Assembly (NCBI GenBank): GCA_023375785.1
Contig: SZWC01001556.1
Span: 57,874-121,873, forward strand
Direction: 5' to 3'
Length of the DNA: 64,000 nucleotides
Source: Penium margaritaceum
Taxonomy: Eukaryota; Streptophyta; Zygnematophyceae; Desmidiales; Peniaceae
Under the pieces are notes generated by a model. The model made no database searches, was not told the origin of the DNA, and saw only the letters and a program-made list of their open reading frames with translations. The position numbers and the translations under genes are program-made. Shown here in pieces: positions 1 to 11,230 of the stretch (the first letter of the stretch is position 1; every line of letters begins with the position of its first letter).

Positions 1-1149
1 GAAGGGTGCAATAGCTCACAAACCATGTGGTCTCTGAGCGAGCCGTTACCACCATGCCATCGCAGACACCCCCATGTTCCTCTTCACCATCCTCACCTCC
101 GTCAATGGCGTAACCTGACGGTGCCATGCCTCCTGACCTTAGCTCTACATCTGACGCCCTCTGCTCTGTCCTAGATTCGGTCAGAGTCATCCTGACATTT
201 GACTCCTCCCCTTCTACGATAGTTCCTTCAGCTCGCGCTCCTAGTGCTTGGACTCAACACGCAAGGCAGCGGACACCACATTTGGCTAGACGTGCGTAGC
301 GGAGAGCGGCAACAATAGTAGTGGCAGATGCTATCATGGAGTTGACTCCCTCGTCCCCGGTCACAAGGTTGGTGTGGTACCCCTTCTTAGCTTCTACCAG
401 TGTGTTGGTCGAGGGAGGGGGTTGGAGTGTCTGCGCACGACCACTGTAGAGTGTAGGAGGGATGTGAGACAATGCTGCATGACAGGGTTCTCTTAGTAAG
501 GATGAGTCATCTGAGAAGTGGTTCGACGTGAAGTTATAGGCGGACGAGTGGTCCGACGCAGAGTTGGAGGCAGACATAAAGCTAGAGATGGAGACTTTAG
601 TTGACGTAGTAGAGACCACAACCACAAAGGCAGGTGTGGCAGTCGCAGTGGATGGGATAGCAGTAGCAGTAGCAGAGACAGCCGACACATGTGGATCAGA
701 CGTCCGGGCAGTGGACGTGTTGGTAGCGGCCAACATCGTGACAGTAACAGCAGTAGCAGTCACCGCTACAGACGGGACAGCGATAGTGGATACCCTTGTT
801 GGTGCAGACGCCACGATGATCGTCGTCCTTGCAACAGCCGGCACGGCCTGTATAGGGGTAGACGCTCCCTCAGCCTCAGCATCAGCCATTGTAGGTACAC
901 ATGCAGGAGGGGACACCTGGAGAGAGAGGAGACGTTGAGGTTGCCAGCACATCCGCTATGGCTAGCGCCACTACCACACCTGTCTATGGAGGTGCACTCA
1001 TCACTGAGGACGTAGCTCGAGCAGTAGCTGATGCACTAGTAGTTGAGCCAGCTCCTATGCTTGAGCATTTTTAGTGTGCGATTTGCGATGAGGAGGATGT
1101 AGTGCCACGTGCGGACAGGCACCTGCAAGGTCTCACGTGCAGCGGGCAC
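1..1149. other. Unassigned low-complexity segment
   Basis: No family is recognised. On the minus strand 254-952 stays open but encodes mostly A, S, T and V, and the plus strand of the same stretch encodes mostly A, V, T and D, so this is probably biased repeat DNA rather than a gene. On the plus strand a short frame from ATG 958 to a TAG at 1072-1074 reads on past the stop into a Cys/His-rich patch (CAICDEED, then CSGH) up to about 1210. This could be a fragment of another element. It ends where the RT region of element A becomes recognisable. Confidence 0.3.
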
Positions 1150-4100
1150 ACGTTGGAGCACCGCAGACGCTTCGGGTCGTCGGGTAGCGGCAGCAAACAT
1201 CGAGGATGTGTACATGCGCCTCGAAGCTACTGAGTGGACATTGCATGATGTTGATGACCGCGTACGATCTCCGGCGTTAGAAACACAACTGTTGGACCAA
1301 TCTCCTTCATCCTCTAAGCAGCTTGAATGACTGCCTTGGCCTCCTTCACAGCCTCCATAGAAGGAGACGCAATCACAAGGTCGTCCACGTAGACCAGGAT
1401 GGCGGTGAAGCTCTCAGGTGTCCGTCTGAGGAGAAGGAATGAGATAATGTCACTCTACACGTAACTGTCACGTGTCACTATGCCAATGATCTCCTGGTTC
1501 CAGCACTTGGATGAATGTTTCAAGGCATTCAAGGCCTTGCGCAAGGACCAGACATTGTCATTGACCTCAAAACTAGGTGGTAGGACCATGTAAATCTCCT
1601 CCTTTAAGGTGCCACGGCGTTGTTCACATCCATCTAGTGCAGCTCCTAGTCGTGGTAAGCAACAACCCCAAACAGAACGCGAGCGGTAGACATGCGACCA
1701 ATGGGTGTGAATGTGTTGGTAAGATATACACCCTCAACCTGTGAGAACCACTTGGCCTTCAAGCGAGCCTAGTAGCAATTTTGTGTGCCATCAGGCTTCA
1801 CCTTCTTGCAAAAGGCCCACTTGGCCCGTACAACCTTCCGCAATGACGGGAGGTTGACAAGCTCATAAACACCGTGCTCACGGATGGCTCTTGGCTCATC
1901 CTCACAAGCAGCACACCACAACTCTGCATCATAAGCTGAGAGTGCCTCCTTGAATGTGACTGGATCAGGTGTCATCAAGGAAGAGCTCTGGGATGCACAC
2001 GCCTCCGGACTCGGCCTGACCAAGACAAGGTCAACTTCGGCATCGCAAGCGACCGAGAACAGTTGGAAGACCAGCTTGTGACCGATAGGGCACACTAGGT
2101 GCAGCTCAGTTTAGTCAACCTAGACACTCAAGCCACGGGCCTTCGTGCCAGGCTCGCCAATTTGAACAATGTGAATGGAGAGTCTAGGTGTCGAATCTAC
2201 TGTCCGCTGAGCCCTGAAGGCCATTCATCGAAGACGACCACTGGGCTCACAGGAGTAGCCCAAAGCTGAGGTACTCACATCTGGCCGTGTAGCAAGGAAT
2301 TGGTTCATAGCCACAGGGACTACGGGCTCGCAAGGAAGGGGAGAGTATATAGGATGATCACGGACAGGTGCAGGCCTACGCGCCCGGAAAGCAGGTATAG
2401 GAACAAGACCTAGTGTAACTAAGGAGAATGCCATAGGCGCAAGATAAGGTGTGCCAGAAGGGACTCACACTGGCACAAGAGCAAGTGTGCAAGAAGGGAC
2501 TGACATTGGCACAGGAGCAGGTGTGCCAGTAAGGAACTGAGACTTGGAAGGGAGCACGTGTACCAGGAGGAACTGATACTGGCACACGAGCATGTGCAGC
2601 AGAAGGGACTATGACTAGAATGGAAGCCGGTGTGCTAGAGGGGACTGACACTGGCACATGAGCAGGTGTGCTAGAAGGAAACGGCGAGGCCACTGGACTG
2701 ACAAACATAATGGCTATATCGTCATCAGCCAGAGACCGGCCCACAAGTGAGGAGGTACAGCCGGACTCATGCGCAATTCAAGACTCCCCCATCCGTCGGG
2801 AAGCCCCATAGGTGGGAACGTGGTCTGTGACCAACGACAGAATACTAGATAAGTTGTGATAGGTGAGAGCCTCAAAGAAGAGAGCGTCTTGAGACTCGAC
2901 GTTGCGGTGACGAGAGGGGTCCCAAAAGCGCCGGACCTTCGACCACGGGAAGATACCAAAGCACACATGCGACCCCTAGGCGAGACCTTGAATCCTTGCT
3001 GATCCTCAGTGTAATAGACACAGGCGAGGGACCCCCACACATGAGCAAGACGGAGGTTTGCCAGAAGGCCAAACCATAACTCGTACGACATGACTTTATC
3101 CGGAAGAGGACCGTGCGGTAGGCTATTCCATACCCACGTCATGTAGGACAACCCCTCAAAGGCAAAGGAATCGGGAAGATTGCACCCAAAGCGCATGGCA
3201 CAGACCGCATCCTCCATTGTGTGTTTCCAGCACTCAGACACGGTGATTTTCTGTTGTGTAGTAGGGGCAGAGAGTTGGTGAAAAATACCGCGCTTAGGAA
3301 AGAGGGTGTCCATCTCTCCTGAGAACTCACCACCACAATCCGAGCAGAATGTGTGGACGGTCTGACGAGACTGGCGCGGAGCCATCACCAGCCACATGCA
3401 AACTGCCAAGGCGGCATTGCACTTGTGGCGGAGGCTGTAGAACCACCTGATGTGGGAGAAGTCATCAGTCAGGGTGAGGATATAGCCCCCCCGATTAGAG
3501 AGAGACTCAACAGGGAGGGGACAGAGAAGGTCCAAGTGGACCAACTCAAGCGGACGTAGTGCCCAGGAAATGGAGTCACAGTAAGTGCAGCGATGCATCT
3601 TACCATGAATGTAGAAGAGACAGTCAATCTTGGATGGCTTCTTGAAGAAATCTGCGTCAAGACCGAGGGCTGGCTGAGTCCGAATGGTCTTGGACATTAA
3701 CTCTGAGCTCACATGCGAACGTTGGTGCTCTAGAGAGAGAACACCAGTGGCAAAATCAAGTGCAGATGCGGACAAAGGAGAGGAGGCATAGGAATTGGAG
3801 CGAGACACATGATACAGGTCATTGACAACTGAGGTACGAAGAATAATGGCACTAGGGTTGAGAGCAGTCACAGTGGCGATTTAGCATAGTGCTCAACAGA
3901 GAGACCCATCCTAGTACAAGCACGAACAAAGAGCAGGTTGAGCTCAAGAGCGGGAACAAAGAGCACATTGGAAACATACAAGGGGCCAGACGCACAATCA
4001 GAGCACACCACCCGACACCCTGGCAGGCAATGACTGATCACACCTTGTGCAACACTGCCAAACTGACGCAATACGATAGAGCACCACGAAGTCACTACAA

Positions 4101-4815
4101 CGATAGGTCATGTGGTAGGTGGCTCCGGAGTCGATGATCCAATTTTCACTCCCCTCATAACTTATCGTTGACGCATAATAGTAGGACATAGAGCACTCTG
4201 CCTCTGCTGGACGCTGAGCATAGTACTCGGAAGAACGACAAACAGTATGAATATGTGACTCGTCAAGCCAGTCAGTATCTTCAGGTCAATTGTCATAACG
4301 AGCCGACTGAGCTCCCCCAAAAACATCATTACGGGCAATGAACACAGTAGGACAAGCTGTATGTGGACCACCCAACTGTAACAACACACTCATACCTCCA
4401 TGAGTACGAAGTTTCAGCTACGAGAAAATCTCCGCGATCGTGCGATCCCAAGGGTCCTGATCACCACTGTTGTCTAAAGAAGTGATTTTGTCTGCTGATA
4501 CCGTAGTCCTGATGTGACACGTCCATGTTTCGCCGAAAGACATCCACTGTGTGCGTGCCGCCTAGATGCCGCACTTAATGCTACTCCTGTTGAGATGTTG
4601 CTTGTACTCTCTGTAGCAATGATGACTCCTGGAGTTGTAGCATAGGAAGACGCGTCCACTAGTAAAGCTCGTTGGGTGTAGCAACAGCTGCTACTACTGC
4701 TCCTTGCTATGTTTTTGCTTTTCTTGCTTCCCCTGTTGGATCGCCGAAGTTTCTTGAGCCTGACCGTTTGGGGTAGAGGGTGATTACAAGGAAGCATTAT
4801 AGGTGGGACTTGCAA
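1150..4815 (-). pseudogene. Element A pol: protease, integrase, RT remnants
   Basis: Reading leftward: the protease site WIIDSGATYHMT lies within 3998-4189. The GAG-pre-integrase region covers about 3740-4095. The integrase core (3139-3871) shows SDCGGEF and VSECWKHTM, so the second Asp and the Glu of the DDE triad are visible. The integrase tail carries YMTWVWNSLPHGPLP. A repetitive linker (2225-2760) precedes the RT N-terminus (RAKWAFCKKVKPDG, 1769-1850). The RT active site YVDDL is near 1378-1395. Stops and frame changes occur in every domain. RNase H was not found. Non-functional; the assignment to Ty1/copia is firm. Confidence 0.85.
2449..2685 (-). repeat. 36-bp tandem repeat in IN-RT linker of element A
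   Basis: About six and a half units of 36 bp (one of 37) can be laid out by eye on the plus strand, each beginning TGTGC and containing GGCACA-GAGCA. On the coding strand a unit is 12 codons, resembling TPAHVPVSVPSS. The repeat lies between the integrase C-terminus and the RT N-terminus, the same place as the 36-bp repeats of elements G and D, but the sequence is unrelated to theirs. Confidence 0.75.
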
Positions 4816-5719
4816 ACTAGAACAAAGGGGTTAGAGGAGTTGCGTTCAATGTTGCAATAAGCAGACTTTAATGATGGGAGACAGTGGCCTCATGAGCTCA
4901 TGTTGACTGGAGAAAGTAGTGATGAGCTCATGGAAGTACCTGAAGTGACACAGAAAACTTGGATAGAGCTAGTTGGTCGAAGCCTGTGAAGAGCTTCACG
5001 TGGTCCAGATGCGCCCCCATCATGATGGTATCAAGGACCCATATTGTGTCTCACCACCACTCCCAAGGTGCATATAAGGACGCTTGGTGCATCGCAAGTA
5101 GTCAACCGTGAGCTCTGTGGGACCTTGAGAGAGGGAGTGGAACTCACACAGGCGAGCCGCCCTCATAGCGTGGGTCTCCGCAACAAGCAATGTCAGGGCC
5201 AACTTCCAGCCCTGGCGTGGGTCAGCTCTAGCCGCAGTCCCGGTCTCACCATGGAAGGGGCGTATATCCACCATTCTCTTGTGGTATGGCATATAGAAGA
5301 CCGCACATCACTCTCGCTGCTGTCTAGACCTGGTGAGCAATGCGTGTCTGGTACTGGTTGTGGTAGTGGGGCGAGACACCCTCAGATTCGGCCCATACCC
5401 AAAACAGGGTCTCCCAACACTCAAAGCCCTTGTCACTATCGTGGCAAGGTGGAGGTGCCTCAAAGTCCTTTGATTGCCGCTTTGTGGAGTAGACAACCTC
5501 AGGCTCAGGAGATGGTAGACAAGGTATAGGGAGATCACCAGTGAGAGAAACACCACCAAAGGTGAACGTCCCGACCCATATTGAGCGACCCCATGGTATC
5601 GGTCTATGACAAACACGACGACGTTGTTGGCGGCTACTGGTGGGTGGAGCCACCACCCGTTGGTGCTCCGGTGCCAGCTCTTCCGCATTAGGGATCTGCA
5701 CGATCATGGACACGGCCAA
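4816..5719 (-). pseudogene. Element A gag, degenerate
   Basis: Two blocks match the Gag of elements E and H: 5020-5292 (ARADPRQGWKLALTLLVAET, then EFHSLSQGPTELTVDYLR) and 5324-5719 (SKDFEAPPP, then LFWVWAESEGV). The middle (4820-5010) is too frameshifted to read, and no clear CCHC zinc knuckle remains. The first part of the frame runs straight into LTR-like sequence, so the start codon and leader are lost. Gag would normally form the virus-like particle core of the element. Confidence 0.75.
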
Positions 5720-5769
5720 GAGGTAAAAGTAAGCTGTACAAATAGACGGGGATGACTCACATCACAACA
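5690..5769 (-). repeat. 5' LTR remnant of element A (LTR outer end)
   Basis: The stretch AGGGATCTGCACG...CATGGACACGG...CATCACAACA matches the outer end of the element E LTR (AGGGATGTGCACGAGTATGGACACG...AATCACAACA at about 45058-45129). On the minus strand it begins TGTTGTGA, the start of this LTR type. Only about 80 bp remain. Confidence 0.65.
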
Positions 5770-6240
5770 GGCAGGTGGCCAAAATGCCACTGATGGGCGT
5801 TCAAATCCGGAAGTCAACCCGCTGTGTGTTATGCCGAGAAAAACGTGGATGATTCACAGAGATGAGGTGCAAAGCAGGATGCAATAAAAAAAAATGAAAA
5901 ATCCATTCAATGCAATGATTTACAATTAGCAGAAAGTATATTTCAATGACAAGTGTCAAACATGTTGACTGCATGTATCTTATGGCTTGAAGCACAATGA
6001 AACATCTGTTGGATCTTGGGCGCTCGATTTGAGAAGTGCGAGCGATGCCACGTCATGAGTGGAAACACTGCCAATAACTTGGTGGAGGAGGTCGAGAGTA
6101 TTAAGCCACAGTTTAATAAAAGTCTAATGTCGTCGAGAGGTCAGACAAACAGTACTGAAACATTGATACATTTTGCGACACGTCTGTCGACCCTCTCGAA
6201 ACGTGGTCAAATGTGTCAGAAGTCTTGAAAACAGAACATC
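5770..6240. other. AT-richer spacer, no gene seen
   Basis: Lower GC than the surroundings, with an A-run near 5886. No long open frame and no similarity to the retroelement domains. An imperfect inverted repeat (GTCGAGAGG-TC-AGAC against GTCTGTCGACCCTCTCGAAAC) lies at about 6133-6202. This may be older unique DNA between elements A and B. Confidence 0.4.
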
Positions 6241-8270
6241 GAAGGTCAGGGTAGGTGCCCAAAATCCCCTCAGCCAAAGGGCTTGAAATCATTGAGGTCG
6301 ACGCGTAGTGGGCCATAAGAGGAAAGAGATGCCCACTTGCAAAGTTTAGGGAGTAATTCATGGTGCTAGTGCATGGTGTTGGAGCGCACTACAAGATCGC
6401 ACTAGAAAGTGAGTATATGATCTGCTCACATTTGGACATGTATGGCTCGATGATGTGATGCTGGATAGGATCCCAAAACCTCCAAGCCTTTGACTGACTC
6501 GACATCCCAAAAAAGGTACAGTGTCAGCCACGAGGAGCCAGCTTTCCATTTCATTGGTCCTTGGGGAGCCAGACGCTGGCGACAGAACTCAGGACATGTG
6601 TAGGAAAAATAATTGCGTGCGGCCCACACCAATACTGGTAGGGAGTGACATGTCGGGGTAAGGGACCGTGAGGAACTCTGTTCCAAGCCCAGGTCATGTA
6701 CAACATGGCCTCGAAGAAGAAGCCCTTGGATAGGCCGAACTCAATGCGCATAGTGCGGACCACATAAGCCATAGTGTAATTCCTGAACTCAGAGACATTG
6801 TTCTGCTCCGGTGTATAGGAAGTGGACATCTCATGTCTAATGCCACGGATCGTGACGATTGTATTTGCCTCCCCCATGAACTCACCACCTCTGCCAGAAC
6901 GGAAGCAAAAAAGGGGATGACCACACTAGCAGCCATTGCATGGATCTTCTGTCACTGGCATAAATTCCATCGGAAGGGAAAGTATTCAAAGAACGGTGAG
7001 AACGTAATGACCACGCTTTGCAACAGACTCAACAGGTAAGGGATCCATGAGGTCATAATGAACCACCTCAAGTGGGTGGGAGATGCGAGAAGAGAAGACA
7101 AGAGAAGGTGACCTGTGCATCTATCCCTGAGCTTAGAAGATGCATTCAATTTTGCAAGGCAATTGAAAGGCAGCTAGATCGAGGTCAAGGGCAGGATGTA
7201 TACGAAGCATGCTTTGCATGGCACAGGCGACATAGAGGGAGGTGAATATGCTATGGGGACAGAGTGCTTATGTCAAACACATGAATCCCTTCCAAAGAAA
7301 GGGATGAGGACACAGAAGACAAATGAGTGTGAGAATGTGTATGCAATATCACAGGACCAGATGGACGAAAAATGACTGTGCCAATGCCACAAGAGTGCAC
7401 AACATCCATGCTCATGTGGTTGAGAATAGTGACAGAAAGAAGGCTGAGCTCAAGGCCAGGAACATACAACACATCATTGACATAGACGTCGCCAGACGGA
7501 CCTTGAAGAAGAACAACACCACCACCACAAACAAGAAGTACCTAACCCGACCCCATCCCAACACTCTAGACATCACAAACCAGGCCAAGCATATTGAACA
7601 CCTGACGACAAGATGTTATGTGATACATAGCATCAAAATCGATGATCCATATGCCATCACGGTCATAGATAGATGCGGTAACATTGCATTGAGCGACTTG
7701 ACATGACACGGGCAATGGACTCTGCGCATGAGACTGAGACGCAAAGTGTGTCTGACAATCATCAAGCCAGAAAACATCATTCAAGAGGGGATTAGGAACA
7801 CAGCGGTCATCCAAAGGAGGATCTCCAGGGAGAGAAGTCTCAGTTTGACAACTGTCTGTGGCCTCCTAACTAGCAAAAATACAATGCATAGTTCCCTACA
7901 ACAGACAGGGAGGGATGCCGCGGCAGTGCACGATGAGTTTTCTCCAGCTGGTGCTCAGGAGCAGAGGGCCCGGGATTCTAGAGGTAGTGCGGTGTGGCCA
8001 TGCCAGATGGAGGAGCTGAGGTGCAGCTGAGTTGCAACAGTGGAGGTGACCATGCCCGATACAAAGTCCATGCAGCAAAAGTTCTGACTCAAGGCATGAA
8101 AGGAGTCAAGGATGTAGTCATGACTGTTGTGGTACCGGTGGAGGAGACCGCTCCTGATAAAGTGGAGGAGGCACCAACATAAGAGGCGGTGGTAGTTGTC
8201 GCAATACCAAGGAGTTGCTCACGCTTGTGACGCATGCTGTTGACGATGTAAGACTCGTCAGGGGGTATTT
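6241..8270 (-). pseudogene. Element B protease and integrase remnants
   Basis: 7566-7814 carries the protease region (DDRCVPNPLLNDVFWLDD, then WIIDFDAMYHIT, where the DSG motif has become DFD). 7251-7472 carries the conserved stretch after it (LYVPGLELSLLSVTILNHMS). 6551-6877 is the integrase core and tail (RGIRHEMSTSYTPEQNNVSE, YMTWAWNRVPHGPLP). A block at 6426-6550 matches the integrase tail phrase FWDP. Frameshifts and stops are frequent, and the altered protease site alone would inactivate the element. Confidence 0.8.
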
Positions 8271-9330
8271 GACATGTGTACAGCCATGACCCGGCTGGCC
8301 ACAGTTGTCGCAGACAACAGAGCTATGACAGGGTGTGGCTGCGAATGAAACTATGAGTCCCAGTCAACTAAGGTGCAAGAGAGGTAGAGCTTACTAGTGG
8401 TAATGCCTCTGTGTCTCTATGGTGCAAGCAAGTGTCCTGTACCCCCTCCTTCCAGTCCAAGAACCAGAATTAAAACCAGGACATCATAGTGCCCTGGGAT
8501 GCCATGGCCTCAAAGATCTGGAGGTCAAAGTCGACGAGGATCTTTGCAAAGGCGGGAGTTGTGCCCTTATTGATGGTGAGAAGAGCAGCTAGCGGAGGCG
8601 GGCCAGCCTTGCCAAACCAACACAGAATATCCTGCGTAGAACACCCTGAAGGGTAGCACCAATAGGCTGTGTCTAACTCTGAGTCACCCATCTTGAGGTC
8701 GCTAAAACTCCTCAAAAGGCGACTGACGATGGCCTGGCCAAAACGACGGTAGGGACGTGTGAGGGTGGTCTGGGCCTCGCTGGTGTGAGGGTCAGTGTTG
8801 GCAGTAAGATCATCAATTAAGGGCTTGAGGTCAGTGCAATAACTCTCTATTGCAGCAAAGACAAGGGCCCTGTCTGCACAGCCTGTGTTGAATAATTGCT
8901 CGGTGATGGAGGAGTCAAACTTCAGGGTGTAGTATGCCCAGATACCCTCACCTTGAGCCCACAAGCAAAACAGTAGCTCCGAGGATGCAAACTCTCCAAC
9001 CTCAAGGTGGGGTGGTCGTGTCTCAAAATCCTTCGGCATGCGCTAAGTACTTGCTGCATTCCCTAGAGAGCCTATGACACTTGAGACGGACTGCTGCTCT
9101 TGCTGATGCTGCTGGTGCTGTTGGGCTACTGTCTGGGCCAAGGCACAAACTATGGAACCAGGCTGGCCATGAAGAGGTGGCTGGATTGTGGCTGTTTGGA
9201 CGCACTGTAAGGTGGCTAGGAGTGTCCGTGGGTCATCAACCTGTTGCTGAAGAGCGGCGACTGGGTCAGTCAATGGTGTCACGCTAGTAGAGGTGGACTG
9301 CGTGGCGTTAGCAGTATTAGGTCCGGCCAT
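8271..9330 (-). pseudogene. Element B gag with CCHC zinc knuckle
   Basis: Starts at the ATG at 9330 (MAGPNTANATQSTSTS) and runs, with a stop near 9043, into 8470-9039 (PKDFETRPPHLEVG... LLFCLWAQGEGIWAYYTLKF...). The zinc knuckle CDNCGQPGHGC is visible around 8290-8330. Residues 60-90 are Gln-rich (QQHQQHQQEQQ). The codon matching the Gag-Pol boundary stop of element D reads as Lys (AAG) here, on my alignment. Its intact middle also shows what is missing at the N in element D gag. Confidence 0.8.
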
Positions 9331-10487
9331 AGTAGCGGATGGCGGAAACTGCCACTAGCACTGTGTTTGTTCCTGATTGTAAACAAAATCAGTAACTACC
9401 TTTCTGGACAAGTTGTTTGAAGGAAACAAAATGGTGTTTTGCTTTTTAGAGATACCCTCTCAATTCTCGAGTACCCCCTTTGGAAATTTTTTGATACCCC
9501 AAATTTTTACTCTCTGATTGGTGGCTAGCAGCCCGTCGGAGCTACGCAGAAGCCTGCACGGCTTTTGCGTAGCTTCTGTGGTACCTGCCGCTACTGTTGC
9601 TGTCTCTACTGCCACTGTTGTTGCTGCTACTGCTTCCACCGTGCGACGTTGCTGTCGACGTTGCTACTACGTTCTACTGTTGCCATCGCCACAAGCTACT
9701 ACTACGGTTGCTGGTGCTGCTACTGTTACTACTACTTTTGCTGCCACTACTGCTACAGTTTCTGCCGCTGCTGCTATTGTTGTTGCTACTACCATTGCTG
9801 TCGCTGCGGCTGATGATGTCGAGCTGCTACTGTTACTGCTGCGCGTTGTTCCTGCTGCCACAGGACTGCTACATGGTGCTCCTGCTGCCACGTGACTACT
9901 GCTTCTGCTGCTGTTGCTGCACTTGCCGCTCGGCTGCTGCTAACGCTGCTACTTTTACTACTGTCTTAATGCTACTACTCCTGTTACGTGGTAGGCAGCA
10001 AGCGAGGGGGAACGAAAGTCCAGATTGTTTTTCTTTATTTCTGGATCTCCGGTTTCTAGGTCTAGCGGAGCTGATTCCACTGTAGATGACATGGCTATAC
10101 CCTCTAGGAAGTGTACACCGGGTACAAAGGGTACGCCGGATACAAAGAGGAGGTAGAGAAGAAAATTGGGAAGCAACAGGGACACTTCCCTACAACTTGG
10201 CGGTGCCGTCGCCACGTGCTTCAGCTCCACAATTGGTGTCATGCTTCTTTGCATTGGCCGCGTAATGGCCTACGCTACCACCACCGTGGGGTCAATGCCA
10301 CAAAAAGAATTTTGGTAGAATTCCCCCCGCGTCGGGAGCATTTTGAAGCCGCCACCAGGCAAGGCTAACTTTGCCAGGAAAAATCTGGCAGACTTTCCCT
10401 GCATTGGCGTGTATGGAGGTCCGCCAACGTTGACTTGCACCTGTACCTCGCTACTGCTACTATGTCTGCTGCATCCGCTACGCTATT
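9331..10487 (-). other. Element B 5' leader, triplet-rich
   Basis: Between the primer site and the Gag start. 9580-9960 is a long imperfect run of CTG, CTA, TTG and GCC triplets (plus strand). The open frames over it on both strands encode only Leu/Cys/Tyr or Ala/Val/Ser strings and are artefacts of the triplet repeat. A strong hairpin lies at 9539-9576. Confidence 0.7.
9539..9576. repeat. Leader hairpin, element B
   Basis: GAGCTACGCAGAAGCC (9539-9554) pairs with GGCTTTTGCGTAGCTTC (9560-9576) across a 5-nt loop, with one or two mismatches. A related sequence with GCAGAAGCTACGCAGC occurs in the leader of element E (50391-50426). Confidence 0.65.
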
Positions 10488-10499
10488 ACTCTCATACCA
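10488..10499 (-). other. Degenerate tRNA-iMet primer site, element B
   Basis: Plus strand ACTCTCATACCA, against GCTCTGATACCA in elements E and D. It lies two bases from the LTR edge, as in element D. Confidence 0.55.
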
Positions 10500-10501
10500 A
10501 G

Positions 10502-11230
10502 CTTGAAATGATGCTGCACTAGTCCGGACAAGAATACTTTATGCCGCCTCATACATTTGGACTGAAGTGTGTGGTCCGCTGTGCCCAGACTTAGCGCCTG
10601 AGAACTCTCAACTGCTCATACTGAGCAGTGTTGGCCGCTCAACTGCGAGAGAGAACTCTAAAACTCAAAACTTAGCGCCAGAACTGCAGTTGGAAGTGAT
10701 AAATTACTGAGTTGACAGCAAGAATGAGATCTGGTGAGAGACCCATCCCAGACTAATCTAGGTCCTCAACTCTGTGAGGCTTGTTACCCAGTCTACCAAC
10801 AAATCAGGACAGTGCACCATTTTCCAACCTATGGGGTTTTTTGGGTGAGCCCCCCCAGAGGACCGACAGCCCCAAACCCGTATGTCGTCCGTTTTTCCTG
10901 AAAACTGGACCATACCATAATATGCATGCTACAAACGCATTCGTGCAGTCAGATCAGCTAGAAAAGTCACACACTATAGATATGGCTGTCTAATCCTAGG
11001 CAGACCGTATGCTTCAAAGAGCAGTTGTCCATGACGGTCAGTGGCATGAGCACCGGTAGCTACTATCGATGGAGCTGAGCGCGCACTGCTACCAAGTGGA
11101 AGACTCCACACAAGGAGACGGGAGCCACGTCTCTCCATCGCTCAGTGTCCGTTGTCATTAACGTCCGCCAAGTCAGTCATGTGCACAGGCATGTACACCA
11201 GCCAAGAGGTCGCTGTAAGTTGTGACAACA
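10502..11230 (-). repeat. 5' LTR of element B, diverged
   Basis: Shares landmarks in order with the LTRs of D and G: TTAGCGCCAGAACTGCAG, CTGTGAGGCTTGTTACCCAG, GGTGAGCCCCCCCAGAGGAC, CGTCCGTTTTTCCTGAAAAC and ACTGGACCATACCATAATA. The outer end is AGTTGTGACAACA. Much more diverged than the G and D LTRs, so an older insertion or a different subfamily. Confidence 0.65.

Larger units (their letters stand above)
1150..5769 (-). mobile_element. Ty1/copia element A, decayed, truncated
   Basis: On the minus strand Gag, protease, integrase and reverse transcriptase follow in copia order, with many frameshifts and stops. RNase H and the 3' LTR are missing, because recognisable sequence fades out near 1150-1320. 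The right end is a remnant of the 5' LTR (about 5690-5769) joined directly to the Gag N-terminus, so the primer site and leader are deleted. The same broad type as elements E, F and H, judged by shared Gag and integrase phrases. Confidence 0.85.
6241..11230 (-). mobile_element. Ty1/copia element B, truncated after integrase
   Basis: Minus-strand order from the right: 5' LTR (about 10502-11230), degenerate primer site, a triplet-rich leader, Gag (9330 leftward), protease, GAG-pre-integrase and integrase. It ends after the integrase tail near 6241, so RT, RNase H and the 3' LTR are absent. The Gag and integrase resemble elements D and G rather than A and E. It abuts the RNase H end of element F. 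Confidence 0.85.

Noticed and set aside
9518-10085. Cys/Leu/Ala-rich plus-strand frames that could look like a metallothionein or membrane protein
   Set aside because: They are frames of the triplet-rich leader of element B; composition simply follows the repeat.
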